A DNA stretch of 14,960 nucleotides from Zeimonas sp937903095 (GCA_937903095.1 CALCZN010000077.1:1-14960), one strand, 5' to 3'. Positions 6,502 to 14,960 are shown, numbered from the stretch's first letter. The notes: generated from the sequence alone by a model not told the origin. Numbers and translations: made by a program.

Positions 6502-6762
6502 TCAGCCCTGCAGCATCGGCACCAGCTTGCCGGCGCGGTCGAGCGCAGCCAGGTCGTCGTAGCCGCCGACGTGCTGCTCGCCGATGAAGATCTGCGGCAC
6601 GGTTCGCCGGCCGGTGCGTTCGATCATCGCGTCGCGCTGCGCGGGATCTTGGTCGATGCGCACTTTCTCGATGTCCTCCACGCCGCGCGCGCGCAGCAGT
6701 TGCTCGGCTCGCTGGCAATACGGACAGACGGCGGTGCTGTACATCACGACCCTGGCGCTCAT
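6502..6762 (-). CDS. grxC: Glutaredoxin 3 type (GrxC)
   Basis: An 86-residue dithiol glutaredoxin of the GrxC class that reduces protein disulfides and glutathione mixed disulfides in the cytoplasm. The active site CPYC is at residues 13-16, the cis-proline loop TVP at 54-56, and the glutathione-binding GGYDD at 66-70, all in the usual spacing; the length is normal for the class. GGGAG sits 6-7 bases before the ATG. It lies 33 bases after the rhodanese stop in the same operon, pairing two thiol-active proteins ahead of secB. Confidence 0.96.
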   Translation of the reverse strand: MSARVVMYSTAVCPYCQRAEQLLRARGVEDIEKVRIDQDPAQRDAMIERTGRRTVPQIFIGEQHVGGYDDLAALDRAGKLVPMLQG

Positions 6763-6795
6763 CGAAATCTCCCTTCGCGCGCCATGCGCGCAAAC

Positions 6796-7200
6796 CTATT
6801 TGACGACCGGCAGCCCTGCCTGGCGCCAGCCGTCGAGGCCTCCGGAAAGGTTGAAAACCTCCGTTCGACCCGCCTTGCGCAGCACGCCGGCCGCCCGGGA
6901 CGACGTGACCCCCGACGTGCAGCAGACGAGCACCGGCTTGTTCGCCGGCAGTTCGGCGGCGCGCTTGTCCAGTTCGGCCAGCGGAATGTTGCGCGCATTC
7001 GGCAGGTGACCGGCGGCGAATTCGGCCGGCGTGCGCACGTCGAGCACGACGGCGCCGGAATCGTTGATCAGCCGGGTAGCCCGCAAGGTGTCGAGCGAGG
7101 CGCCTCCCGAGGTGCCGCGCGTGATCAGGGGCCACAGCAGCATCGCGCCCGAGACGACGGCGATCACGATGAGGGCGATGTTGTCGAGAACGAAATCCAC
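6796..7200 (-). CDS. Membrane-anchored rhodanese-like protein
   Basis: A 134-residue single rhodanese domain with an N-terminal hydrophobic segment (about residues 5-25) that would anchor it in the inner membrane. Rhodanese features are LDVRTPAEFAAGHLPNARNIPL (53-74), the catalytic loop with Cys94 in CTSGVTS, and NLSGGLDGW (117-125). The loop has Thr where many members have Arg (CxxGxRS), which may alter substrate preference; sulfur transfer is still plausible. The start is taken as a GTG at 7200 because the hydrophobic segment begins at once (VDFVLDNIALIV); the frame is open further upstream, but those codons run through the promoter region. It is the first gene of the leftward grxC-secB-gpsA operon. 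Confidence 0.87.
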   Translation of the reverse strand: MDFVLDNIALIVIAVVSGAMLLWPLITRGTSGGASLDTLRATRLINDSGAVVLDVRTPAEFAAGHLPNARNIPLAELDKRAAELPANKPVLVCCTSGVTSSRAAGVLRKAGRTEVFNLSGGLDGWRQAGLPVVK

Positions 7201-7236
7201 GGAAGACCGGTGCGCCGCGCGAGCCGAAAACCGCGG

Positions 7237-7246
7237 ATTATAGAAT
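7237..7246. promoter_or_regulatory. Divergent promoter region between rhodanese operon and gpmA
   Basis: The minus strand has a perfect TATAAT at 7242-7237, about 37 bases upstream of the rhodanese GTG. The plus strand offers overlapping TATAGA (7239-7244) and TAGAAT (7241-7246), 34-39 bases before the gpmA ATG. Neither direction has a recognisable TTGACA-like -35 box at normal spacing, so activator help or a degenerate -35 is implied if they are used. The spacer 7201-7279 is the only intergenic space available for both promoters. Confidence 0.4.
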
Positions 7247-7279
7247 AGCGGTCTCCCCCGGCCGCCCCGACCTCTCCCC

Positions 7280-8029
7280 ATGACTCACCGGATCGTCCTC
7301 CTTCGCCACGGCGAGAGCCAGTGGAACCTCGAGAACCGCTTCACCGGCTGGACCGACGTCGACCTCACCGATACGGGCCGCGCGGAGGCGCGCCGCGCCG
7401 GCGAGCTGCTGAAGGCCGAAGGCTTCGATTTCGACCTCGCCTTCACCTCCGTGCTGCGCCGGGCGATCCGCACGCTGTGGATCGTCCTCGACACGATGGA
7501 TCGCATGTGGATCCCGGTGGTGCCCGACTGGCGGCTGAACGAACGGCATTACGGCGCCCTGCAGGGCCTGGACAAGGCCGAGACGGCCGCGCGCTTCGGC
7601 AACGAGCAGGTGCTCGTCTGGCGCAGGGCCTACGCCGTCGCCCCCGATCCGCTGCCCGACGGCGACCCGCGGCTGGCGCAGAACGATCCGCGCTACGCTT
7701 CGCTGCCGCCCGACTGGATCCCGCGCACCGAATGCCTGCGCGACACCGTCGCGCGCGTGGTGCCGTACTGGAACGAGGCGATCGCCCCTGCCGTGCGCAA
7801 CGGCCGCAAGGTGCTGATCGTCGCCCATGGCAACTCGCTGCGCGCGCTGGTGAAGCACCTCGACGGCATCAGCGACGAAGAGATCGTCTCGCTGAACATC
7901 CCCACCGGCTGCCCGCTCGTCTACGAACTCGACGACGCGCTGCGCCCGATCGGCCGTCGCTACCTGGGCGACGCCGCCGAGATCGAGGCGGCGATGGCCG
8001 CCGTCGCCGCGCAGGGCAAGGCGCGCTGA
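7280..8029 (+). CDS. gpmA: 2,3-bisphosphoglycerate-dependent phosphoglycerate mutase
   Basis: A 249-residue cofactor-dependent phosphoglycerate mutase that interconverts 3- and 2-phosphoglycerate in glycolysis and gluconeogenesis. The phospho-histidine motif LLRHGES is at residues 7-13 (His10), Glu88 lies in NERHYGAL, and the second catalytic histidine, His183, is in VAHGNSLRAL. The lid segment NEQVLVWRRAYAVAPDPL (about 108-125) and the C-terminal tail are present; length matches the family. The ATG is set by the family N-terminus (THRIVLLRHG); no clear Shine-Dalgarno sequence precedes it. The stop codon is inside a hairpin (8026-8045). The gpmA-ctpA-moeB order is common in Burkholderiales. 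Confidence 0.97.
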   Translation: MTHRIVLLRHGESQWNLENRFTGWTDVDLTDTGRAEARRAGELLKAEGFDFDLAFTSVLRRAIRTLWIVLDTMDRMWIPVVPDWRLNERHYGALQGLDKAETAARFGNEQVLVWRRAYAVAPDPLPDGDPRLAQNDPRYASLPPDWIPRTECLRDTVARVVPYWNEAIAPAVRNGRKVLIVAHGNSLRALVKHLDGISDEEIVSLNIPTGCPLVYELDDALRPIGRRYLGDAAEIEAAMAAVAAQGKAR

Positions 8030-8067
8030 AACGCGAGCGTTTCAGTTGAAACGGGAGCGTTTTCCCG
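8026..8067 (+). terminator. Tandem hairpins at the gpmA 3' end
   Basis: A perfect stem CTGAAACG-CGAG-CGTTTCAG (8026-8045) contains the gpmA stop codon TGA. A near copy follows: GAAACG-GGAG-CGTTTT (8048-8063), or alternatively CGGGA-GCGTTT-TCCCG (8052-8067). The two form a direct repeat of 15 bases with one difference (GAAACGsGAGCGTTT), spaced 20 bases apart. A short T run (8060-8063) is part of the second stem rather than a tail, so this is not a textbook intrinsic terminator; termination or mRNA 3'-end protection is the likely job. Confidence 0.55.
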
Positions 8068-8114
8068 AGGGAGATCGCGCCCAAAAAATCGCCTGCTGCC
8101 AGACGGGTGCGGTT

Positions 8115-8120
8115 TATACT
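8115..8120 (+). promoter_or_regulatory. possible -10 box of ctpA
   Basis: TATACT at 8115-8120 lies 71 bases before the ctpA ATG. The region 17 bases further upstream has only a weak CTGCTG-type -35. The rest of the 8068-8191 gap shows an A6 run (8083-8088) and no other clear element. Confidence 0.35.
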
Positions 8121-8191
8121 CGTTCGCGGTCGCAGACGGCGTTTTCGCGTGCGTGTTTCTTGCGCCGGTCGCTCTGCCCGAAGGGAATCCA

Positions 8192-9604
8192 ATGAAGGGT
8201 ACGTTCAAGCCTCTAGGCCTCCTGTCGGCCGGCGCCATTGCCGGCGTGCTGATCAGCCTGGGGCTGACGGCCGTCGCGCAGCGCGAGCCTGCCGCGACAC
8301 TGCCGCTCGAGGAGCTGCGCCAGTTCACCGACGTGTTCGGCGCCATCAAGGCCAATTACGTCGAGCCGATCGAAGACAAGCGGCTCATCACCGAGGCGAT
8401 CGGCGGCATGCTGTCCGGCCTCGACCCGCACTCCGCCTATCTGGACGCCGAGGCGTTCAAGGAGCTGCAGGTCGGCACGCAGGGCGAGTTCGGCGGCCTG
8501 GGCATCGAAGTCGGCACCGAAGACGGCTTCGTCAAGGTCGTGGCCCCGATCGAAGACACGCCCGCGGCGCGCGCCGGCGTCAAGGCGGGCGACCTGATCG
8601 TGCGTATCGACGACAAGCCCACGAAGGGCCTGTCGTTGAACGACGCGGTGAAGCTGATGCGCGGCAAGCCGCAGACCACGATCACGCTGACGCTGTCGCG
8701 CAAGGGTGAGAACCAGCCGCTGATCGTCCCGATCGTGCGCGACGTCATCCGCGTGCAGTCGGTGAAGTCGAAGGCGCTCGACAACGGCGTCGGCTACGTC
8801 CGCGTCACGCAGTTCCAGGAGCACACCGTCGAGAACCTGGTCAAGGCGCTCGACGCGCTGTCGGCGAAGAACTCGCTGAAGGGCATCGTGCTCGACCTGC
8901 GCAACGACCCGGGCGGCCTGCTGCACGGCGCCGTCGGCGTGTCGGCCGCGTTCCTGCCGCCGAAAGCCACCGTCGTCACCACCGACGGACGCACCGAGGA
9001 CGCGCGGCGCAAGTACGTCGCCAGCCCCGAGGACTACCTGCGCGGCATGCGCGAGGACGTCGTCGCCAAGGTGCCGGCCGCCGCGAAAACCGCGCCGATG
9101 GTCGTGCTGGTGAACGCGGGGTCGGCGTCGGCCTCCGAGATCGTCGCCGGCGCGCTGCAGGACCACAAGCGCGCGGTCGTGCTGGGCACGCAGACCTTCG
9201 GCAAGGGCTCGGTGCAGTCGATCCTGCCGCTGTCGAGCACCACGGCGATCAAGCTCACCACGGCGCGCTATTACACGCCGAACGGGCGCTCGATCCAGGC
9301 CAAGGGCATCACGCCGGACTACGTCGTCGAGGAGACGCCCGACGGCGACCTGAACGCGTTCCGCCTGCGCGAGGCCGACCTGAACCGGCACCTGAGCAAC
9401 GATAAGGACACCGAAGTCCGTTCGGCGATCCCCGACCCGGCCGAATTCGCCGGGCAGAAGGATCGCAAGCCGATCGAATACGGCTCGAACGACGACTACC
9501 AGCTGCAGCAGGCGCTGAACTTCCTGAAGGGCGCCGACGTCGTCGTCGCCCGCAAGGACGATGCGGTTGCCGCGGCGCCGGCGCAGAAGGAGCCGGCACG
9601 CTGA
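8192..9604 (+). CDS. ctpA: S41 family carboxy-terminal processing protease with PDZ domain
   Basis: A 470-residue C-terminal processing peptidase of the CtpA/CtpB type, which trims or degrades envelope proteins in the periplasm. An N-terminal hydrophobic segment (about 8-29) acts as signal or anchor. The PDZ domain covers about 92-175 (GEFGGLGIEVG; AARAGVKAGDLIVRIDD). The S41 catalytic core has Ser313 in GSASASEIVAG, Lys338 in TFGKGSVQ, 25 residues later as in E. coli Prc, and Gln342. A YYTPNGRSIQ-KGITPD segment (361-376) and a polar Ala/Lys-rich tail complete it. The ATG at 8192 has AAGGGA 6 bases upstream; an in-frame ATG 13 codons earlier lacks support. A strong intrinsic terminator follows the gene. 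Confidence 0.95.
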   Translation: MKGTFKPLGLLSAGAIAGVLISLGLTAVAQREPAATLPLEELRQFTDVFGAIKANYVEPIEDKRLITEAIGGMLSGLDPHSAYLDAEAFKELQVGTQGEFGGLGIEVGTEDGFVKVVAPIEDTPAARAGVKAGDLIVRIDDKPTKGLSLNDAVKLMRGKPQTTITLTLSRKGENQPLIVPIVRDVIRVQSVKSKALDNGVGYVRVTQFQEHTVENLVKALDALSAKNSLKGIVLDLRNDPGGLLHGAVGVSAAFLPPKATVVTTDGRTEDARRKYVASPEDYLRGMREDVVAKVPAAAKTAPMVVLVNAGSASASEIVAGALQDHKRAVVLGTQTFGKGSVQSILPLSSTTAIKLTTARYYTPNGRSIQAKGITPDYVVEETPDGDLNAFRLREADLNRHLSNDKDTEVRSAIPDPAEFAGQKDRKPIEYGSNDDYQLQQALNFLKGADVVVARKDDAVAAAPAQKEPAR

Positions 9605-9636
9605 GCGCGCTGCCGGCCTCCGGCTCGCTATCATCG

Positions 9637-9666
9637 AAGGCCGCGCATCGCGCGGCCTTTTTCTTT
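9637..9666 (+). terminator. Intrinsic terminator after ctpA
   Basis: A perfect 10-bp stem AAGGCCGCGC (9637-9646), loop ATC, GCGCGGCCTT (9650-9659) is followed by TTTCTTT (9660-9666). This is the only textbook Rho-independent terminator I see in the window. It ends 2 bases before the moeB start codon, so it fills the place where a ribosome-binding site would normally be. Confidence 0.9.
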
Positions 9667-9668
9667 CG

Positions 9669-10445
9669 ATGAACGACGAACAACTGCTCCGCTACAGCCG
9701 GCACATCCTGCTCGACGAGATCGGCGTCGAGGCGCAGCAGCGGCTGCTCGACGCCACGGCGCTCGTCGTCGGCGCCGGCGGCCTGGGCTCGCCGGCGGGG
9801 CTGTATCTCGCCGCGGCGGGCATCGGGCGCATCGTGCTGGTCGACGACGACGCGGTGGACCTCACCAACCTGCAGCGGCAGATCCTGCATCGGCAGGATC
9901 GCGTCGGCGAGCCGAAGGCGCAGTCGGGCCGGCGCACGATGCTCGAGCTGAATCCGGGCATCGAGGTCGAGCCGATCGTGCAGCGGCTCGACGACGCGGC
10001 GCTCGACGCGCTCGCGGCGCGCGCCGACGTCGTGCTCGACTGCTGCGACAACTTCCCCACGCGGCAGGCGATCAACCGCGCCTGCGTCGCGCACGCCGTA
10101 CCGCTCGTCTCGGGCGCGGCGATCCGCTTCGACGGGCAGGTCGCGGTGTACGACACGCGGCGTGCCGATTCGCCGTGCTATCACTGCCTGTTCCCCGAGG
10201 GCGAGGAAGTCGAGCCGGTGCTGTGCGCGACGATGGGCGTGTTCGCGCCGCTCACCGGCATCGTCGGCACGATGCAGGCGGCCGAGGCGCTGAAGCTGGT
10301 CGGCCGCTTCGGCGAGCCGGCGGTGGGACGGCTGCTGATGATCGACGCGCTGAAGATGCAGTGGCACGAGGTGCGGGTGCCGCGCGATCCTTCGTGCGCG
10401 GTATGCGGGGCGCGGGAGAGTCGCCGCACGACGCTCGAAGGCTAG
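9669..10445 (+). CDS. moeB: MoeB/ThiF-type sulfur-carrier adenylyltransferase
   Basis: A 258-residue E1-like adenylyltransferase of the HesA/MoeB/ThiF family. It activates the C-terminal Gly-Gly of a small sulfur carrier (MoaD for molybdopterin, or ThiS for thiamine). The N-terminus NDEQLLRYSRHILLDEIG is typical of MoeB. The ATP loop GAGGLGSP is at 35-42, the conserved Asp127 lies in CCDNFPTR, and two zinc CxxC pairs are seen (Cys170/173, Cys243/246). Cys186 lies in the crossover region, near where ThiF-type proteins carry their reactive cysteine. Sequence alone does not separate MoeB from ThiF, so the symbol is provisional. No Shine-Dalgarno sequence exists because the ctpA terminator ends 2 bases before the ATG. 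A TATCAT at 9629-9634 could be a -10 box for a short transcript starting within the hairpin. Confidence 0.9.
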   Translation: MNDEQLLRYSRHILLDEIGVEAQQRLLDATALVVGAGGLGSPAGLYLAAAGIGRIVLVDDDAVDLTNLQRQILHRQDRVGEPKAQSGRRTMLELNPGIEVEPIVQRLDDAALDALAARADVVLDCCDNFPTRQAINRACVAHAVPLVSGAAIRFDGQVAVYDTRRADSPCYHCLFPEGEEVEPVLCATMGVFAPLTGIVGTMQAAEALKLVGRFGEPAVGRLLMIDALKMQWHEVRVPRDPSCAVCGARESRRTTLEG

Positions 10446-10494
10446 ACCTCCCGCCGTAAGACGACCTGCCGCCCCGCGCGCGGCGCTGCGCCGG

Positions 10495-10500
10495 TACACT
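10495..10500 (+). promoter_or_regulatory. possible -10 box of recQ, implying a near-leaderless mRNA
   Basis: TACACT at 10495-10500 ends 9 bases before the recQ ATG. A transcript from it would start within about 3 bases of the ATG. There is no purine-rich ribosome-binding site before the ATG, which fits leaderless initiation. No convincing -35 box is seen in the 64-base moeB-recQ gap. Confidence 0.35.
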
Positions 10501-10509
10501 CGACGCAGC

Positions 10510-12423
<1,914 letters not shown>

Positions 12424-12442
12424 GACGCAACGGAGAAGACCG

Positions 12443-13408
12443 ATGCGAAGCGATCGCCGACGATGGGTTCTGGCTGCCGCGTCGATTCCGCTGGTGGGAG
12501 CCGGCCGCGCGCACGCACAGGCTGCGGCGGTGGTGCCGCAGGCGCTGCCGGTAGAGCGGCTGGCGGCCGAGCGGCTCGGCGAAGGCGCCGACACGCAACC
12601 GCTGCGCAAGCCCGTCCCCTCCACCGGAGAACTGCTCCCCGTCGTCGGGCTCGGCACCGCGCGCCGCTACGACGAGGCATCGCCGGCGCTGCGCGAGACG
12701 CTCGAGCGCTTCGCCGGCGCGGGCGGCCGCGTGGTCGACACGGCGCCTTCGTACGGCCGCGCTGAAGCGGTCGTCGGCGAGATCGTCGAGGCAGCCGGGC
12801 TGCGCGAACGGCTGTTCCTCGCGACCAAGGTCGGCGCCGACGGACGCCAGGCCGGACGCGCGCAGATCGAGCAGTCGTTCCGCCGCCTGCGCACGACACC
12901 GATCGACCTCATCGCCGTGCACAACCTGCGCGACGTCGACACGCAGCTGAAGACGCTGCGCGAGCTGAAGGGCGAGGGACGCATCCGCTACGTCGGCATC
13001 ACCACCTCGTTCGACTCGCAATACGCCGACTTCGAACGCGTAATGCGAAACGAGCGGCTCGATTTCATCCAGGTCGACTACGCGCTCGACAACCGCGCCG
13101 CCGGTGAGCGCATCCTGCCGCTCGCGCACGAGCGCGGAATGGCGGCAATGATCAACCTGCCCTTCGGCCGCGGCCGGCTGTTCCGCGCGGTACAGGGCAA
13201 GGCGCTGCCCGAATGGGCCGCCGACATCGGGTGCACGAGCTGGGCACAGCTCTTCCTGAAATACATCGTCTCGCACGAAGCCGTGGTCTGCGCGATTCCC
13301 GGCACCGCGAAACCCGGGTACGCGCTGGACAACGCCGCCGCGGCGCGCGGCCCGATGCCCGACGCCGCCGAGCGTCGCCGGATGGAACGTTACGTCGACG
13401 CGCTCTGA
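12443..13408 (+). CDS. Exported (Tat-type signal) aldo/keto reductase
   Basis: A 321-residue aldo/keto reductase superfamily protein. The barrel domain starts near residue 65 and shows the full catalytic tetrad: Asp99 and Tyr104 in VVDTAPSYG, Lys129 in ATKVG, and His160 in IAVHNL. The first 26 residues look like a twin-arginine signal (DRRRWVLAAASIPLVGAG, then AHA-QA), so the enzyme may be exported folded with bound NADP(H). A linker (about 27-64) of low complexity separates signal and domain. GGAGA lies 8 bases before the ATG. The physiological substrate cannot be read from sequence. It is the middle gene of a recQ-reductase-translocase set with gaps of 19 and 16 bases; no functional link to DNA repair is evident. 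Confidence 0.88.
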   Translation: MRSDRRRWVLAAASIPLVGAGRAHAQAAAVVPQALPVERLAAERLGEGADTQPLRKPVPSTGELLPVVGLGTARRYDEASPALRETLERFAGAGGRVVDTAPSYGRAEAVVGEIVEAAGLRERLFLATKVGADGRQAGRAQIEQSFRRLRTTPIDLIAVHNLRDVDTQLKTLRELKGEGRIRYVGITTSFDSQYADFERVMRNERLDFIQVDYALDNRAAGERILPLAHERGMAAMINLPFGRGRLFRAVQGKALPEWAADIGCTSWAQLFLKYIVSHEAVVCAIPGTAKPGYALDNAAAARGPMPDAAERRRMERYVDAL

Positions 13409-13424
13409 CGACGGGCGATCGGGC

Positions 13425-14828
13425 GTGAGCGACGCGCTCTCCCGTCTGGTCGACGTGCGGCCCGGCGAGCGGGCGCCGCTTGCGTGGTCGCTGCTGCTCG
13501 TCTTCTCGCTGCTGGCGTCGTATTACGTGATCCGCCCGATCCGCGACGAGATGGGCGTGCTCGGCGGCGTCGAGAACCTGCAGTGGCTGTTCACCGCCAC
13601 GCTCGTCGCGATGCTCGCGCTCAACCCGGCCTTTTCGGCGCTCGTGCGACGCATGCCGCGCGAACGCTTCCTGCCGGCGGCGTACCTGTTCTTCGCGGCG
13701 AACCTGGTCGCCTTCGCCGTCGCGCTCGCAGCGACGCCGGCGGCGCTCGAGCCGTGGATCGGCCGCGTCTTCTTCGTCTGGACCTCGGTCTTCAACCTGT
13801 TCGTCGTGTCGCTGTTCTGGGCGCTGATGGTCGACGTGTTCGACAGCGAACAGGGCAAGCGCCTGTTCGGACTGCTCGCCGCGGGGGCGACCATCGGCGC
13901 GATCGCCGGCTCGTCGTCCACGGCCTCGCTCGTCGGCTCGCTGGGCGAGAGCCAGCTGATGCTCGCGTCGGCCGCGCTGTTGGGGCTCGCGTGCGCCTGC
14001 GTTCTGGGGGTGTCGCGATCGGCGAAGTCGGCGAACCGGCGTGCAGCGGGCGAACATCGCGCCGCTGCCGGCAACCAGGGCGGGAACCGGGCCGACGCTC
14101 GGGCCGACGAACGACGCGGCAACCGGCCTGGCTACGAAGCGTCGATCGGCGGCAGCGCCTACGCCGGCCTCACGCACGTCCTGCACTCGCCGTATCTGCT
14201 GGCGATCTGCGCCTACATGCTGCTGTTCTCGATCACGTCGACGTTGCTCTACTTCCTGCAGGCGGAGATCGTCGCGCAGCAGTTCCACGAGCGCGCCGCG
14301 CGCACCCGCTTCTTCGCCTCGATCGACCTGGCGGTGAACGCCGCGACGCTGCTCGTGCAGTTGCTCGTCACCGGGCGCGTGCTGCACCGCTTCGGCGTCG
14401 CGCGCACGGCGTCGATCCTGCCGGCGTTGTCGGTCGCAGGCTTCGGCGCGCTGGCGCTGGCGCCGGGGGTCGCCGTGCTCGTCGCGGCCCAGTTCGGACG
14501 GCGCGTGCTGAACTTCGGACTCGCGCGACCGACGCGCGAGCTGCTCTTCACGGTGCTGTCGCGCGAGGACAAGTACAAGGCGAAGAACGCGATCGACACC
14601 GTCGTCTATCGCGCCGGCGACCAGGTCGGCAGCTGGTCGTACGCCGCGCTCGCCTGGGCGGGCCTGGGCGTCACCGGCATCGCGCTGGTGGCGGTGCCGT
14701 TGTCCGCGGCCTGGCTGGCCGTGAGCTGGTGGGTCGGGCGCCGCCAGGAGAGCCTGGCAGCGTCCGCCGCGGGATCAGCGCCCGCGCTGGGCGGCGCGTC
14801 CGCGAACCGCCGCACCGACGCCGCGTGA
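13425..14828 (+). CDS. ATP/ADP translocase-like (NTP/NDP exchanger family) membrane protein
   Basis: A 467-residue polytopic protein of the type annotated as Npt1/Npt2 or AAA-family ATP:ADP antiporter, related to the major facilitator fold. About ten hydrophobic segments are visible, among them about 19-38, 52-72, 83-103, 113-136, 147-166, 176-196, 255-278, 300-318, 333-356 and 413-436. Family-like motifs are YYVIRPIRDEMG (33-44), FVVSLFWALMVDVFDSEQGKRLFG (126-149) and the charged ARPTRELLFTVLSREDKYKAKN segment (367-388). A polar low-complexity insert (about 198-240) splits the two halves. Free-living proteobacteria carry such homologues whose substrate is mostly untested, so nucleotide exchange is not assured. 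The start is a GTG 16 bases after the reductase stop with only a weak purine run upstream. Confidence 0.85.
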   Translation: MSDALSRLVDVRPGERAPLAWSLLLVFSLLASYYVIRPIRDEMGVLGGVENLQWLFTATLVAMLALNPAFSALVRRMPRERFLPAAYLFFAANLVAFAVALAATPAALEPWIGRVFFVWTSVFNLFVVSLFWALMVDVFDSEQGKRLFGLLAAGATIGAIAGSSSTASLVGSLGESQLMLASAALLGLACACVLGVSRSAKSANRRAAGEHRAAAGNQGGNRADARADERRGNRPGYEASIGGSAYAGLTHVLHSPYLLAICAYMLLFSITSTLLYFLQAEIVAQQFHERAARTRFFASIDLAVNAATLLVQLLVTGRVLHRFGVARTASILPALSVAGFGALALAPGVAVLVAAQFGRRVLNFGLARPTRELLFTVLSREDKYKAKNAIDTVVYRAGDQVGSWSYAALAWAGLGVTGIALVAVPLSAAWLAVSWWVGRRQESLAASAAGSAPALGGASANRRTDAA

Positions 14829-14960
14829 GGCCGGCGCCCCATGCGGGCCGCGCGGCTGCTGCGGCGCTGCGCCGCGCCGTTGCGCCGGCGAGCCGCCGCG
14901 AGGCGCGGCCGACGGACGGCGCTGCCCGCCGCGCGGCGGGCGCGGGGGACGGTCGTCGAC
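14775..14960 (-). CDS. Possible C-terminal tail of a convergent gene (partial)
   Basis: On the minus strand one frame is open from the window edge to a TGA at 14777-14775, encoding 61 residues rich in Arg, Gly, Pro, Gln and Ala (for example PPRPPRGGQRRPSAAPRGG and PQQPRGPHGAP). Such tails end DEAD-box RNA helicases of the RhlE type and other RNA-binding proteins, but nothing here proves that identity. It would overlap the translocase gene by 54 bases. A rival reading is a plus-strand gene starting with GTG at 14825 in a GTGA overlap with the translocase stop; its residues are also low-complexity. The region has GC-rich palindromes (GCGGCGCTGCGCCGC at 14860-14874) without T tracts. Confidence 0.35.
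   Translation of the reverse strand, partial: VDDRPPRPPRGGQRRPSAAPRGGSPAQRRGAAPQQPRGPHGAPASRGVGAAVRGRAAQRGR

Noticed and set aside
5266..7248. 660-codon open frame on the plus strand across gpsA, SH3, secB, grxC and rhodanese
   Set aside because: It runs opposite five well-supported genes and shows no family motif; it is a by-product of codon bias.
8213..9634. 473-codon open frame on the minus strand opposite ctpA
   Set aside because: The S41 protease on the plus strand has complete catalytic residues; the reverse frame has only Arg/Leu/Val-rich sequence.
14860..14874. GC-rich palindrome as terminator of the translocase gene
   Set aside because: It has a one-base loop and no T tract, and GC palindromes are frequent by chance in this very GC-rich stretch.

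Overview
The window comes from a very GC-rich proteobacterial chromosome. Gene content and order point to a betaproteobacterium of the Burkholderiales type: a DUF2244 gene, a BioC-like methyltransferase, comF, trmL, gpsA, secB, grxC, a rhodanese, gpmA, ctpA and moeB. This assignment is inferred from recalled synteny, not from a database search. Nearly all of the window is ordinary housekeeping sequence with little intergenic space. Start codons were chosen from ribosome-binding sites, overlaps and family N-termini.

Left block (1-2758). A DUF2244 membrane protein and a BioC-like SAM methyltransferase are read leftward, with a strong-looking sigma70 promoter between them. Divergent from them, comF and trmL are read rightward with an ATGA overlap. 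The DUF2244 gene probably leads into a cytochrome oxidase cluster outside the window.

Inserted islet (about 2759-4340). Between trmL and gpsA, which would otherwise be simple convergent neighbours, lie a 21-bp tandem repeat, the C-terminal relic of an IS3-family transposase and a soluble orphan sensor histidine kinase. Base composition is visibly lower than in the flanks. A long palindrome that touches the stop codons on both strands closes the block. This is the most accessory-looking part of the window.

Central leftward operon (7200 down to 4386). Rhodanese, grxC, secB, a two-SH3-domain exported protein and gpsA are tightly packed. They link thiol/sulfur chemistry, export chaperoning and glycerol-3-phosphate synthesis. 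A divergent promoter region separates this operon from gpmA.

Rightward right half (7280-14828). gpmA (glycolysis), ctpA (S41 PDZ protease), moeB/thiF-like (E1-type sulfur-carrier adenylation) and recQ (helicase) are followed by an exported aldo/keto reductase and an ATP/ADP-translocase-like membrane protein; the last three form a probable operon. A textbook intrinsic terminator lies between ctpA and moeB, only 2 bases from the moeB start. The last 130 bases probably hold the Arg/Gly/Pro-rich C-terminus of a convergent gene that leaves the window.

I saw no tRNA, rRNA, CRISPR array, phage module or recognisable defence system. I did not find a convincing undescribed system. The best leads are the histidine-kinase islet, the palindrome that ends it, the terminator pressed against moeB, and the recQ/reductase/translocase operon.
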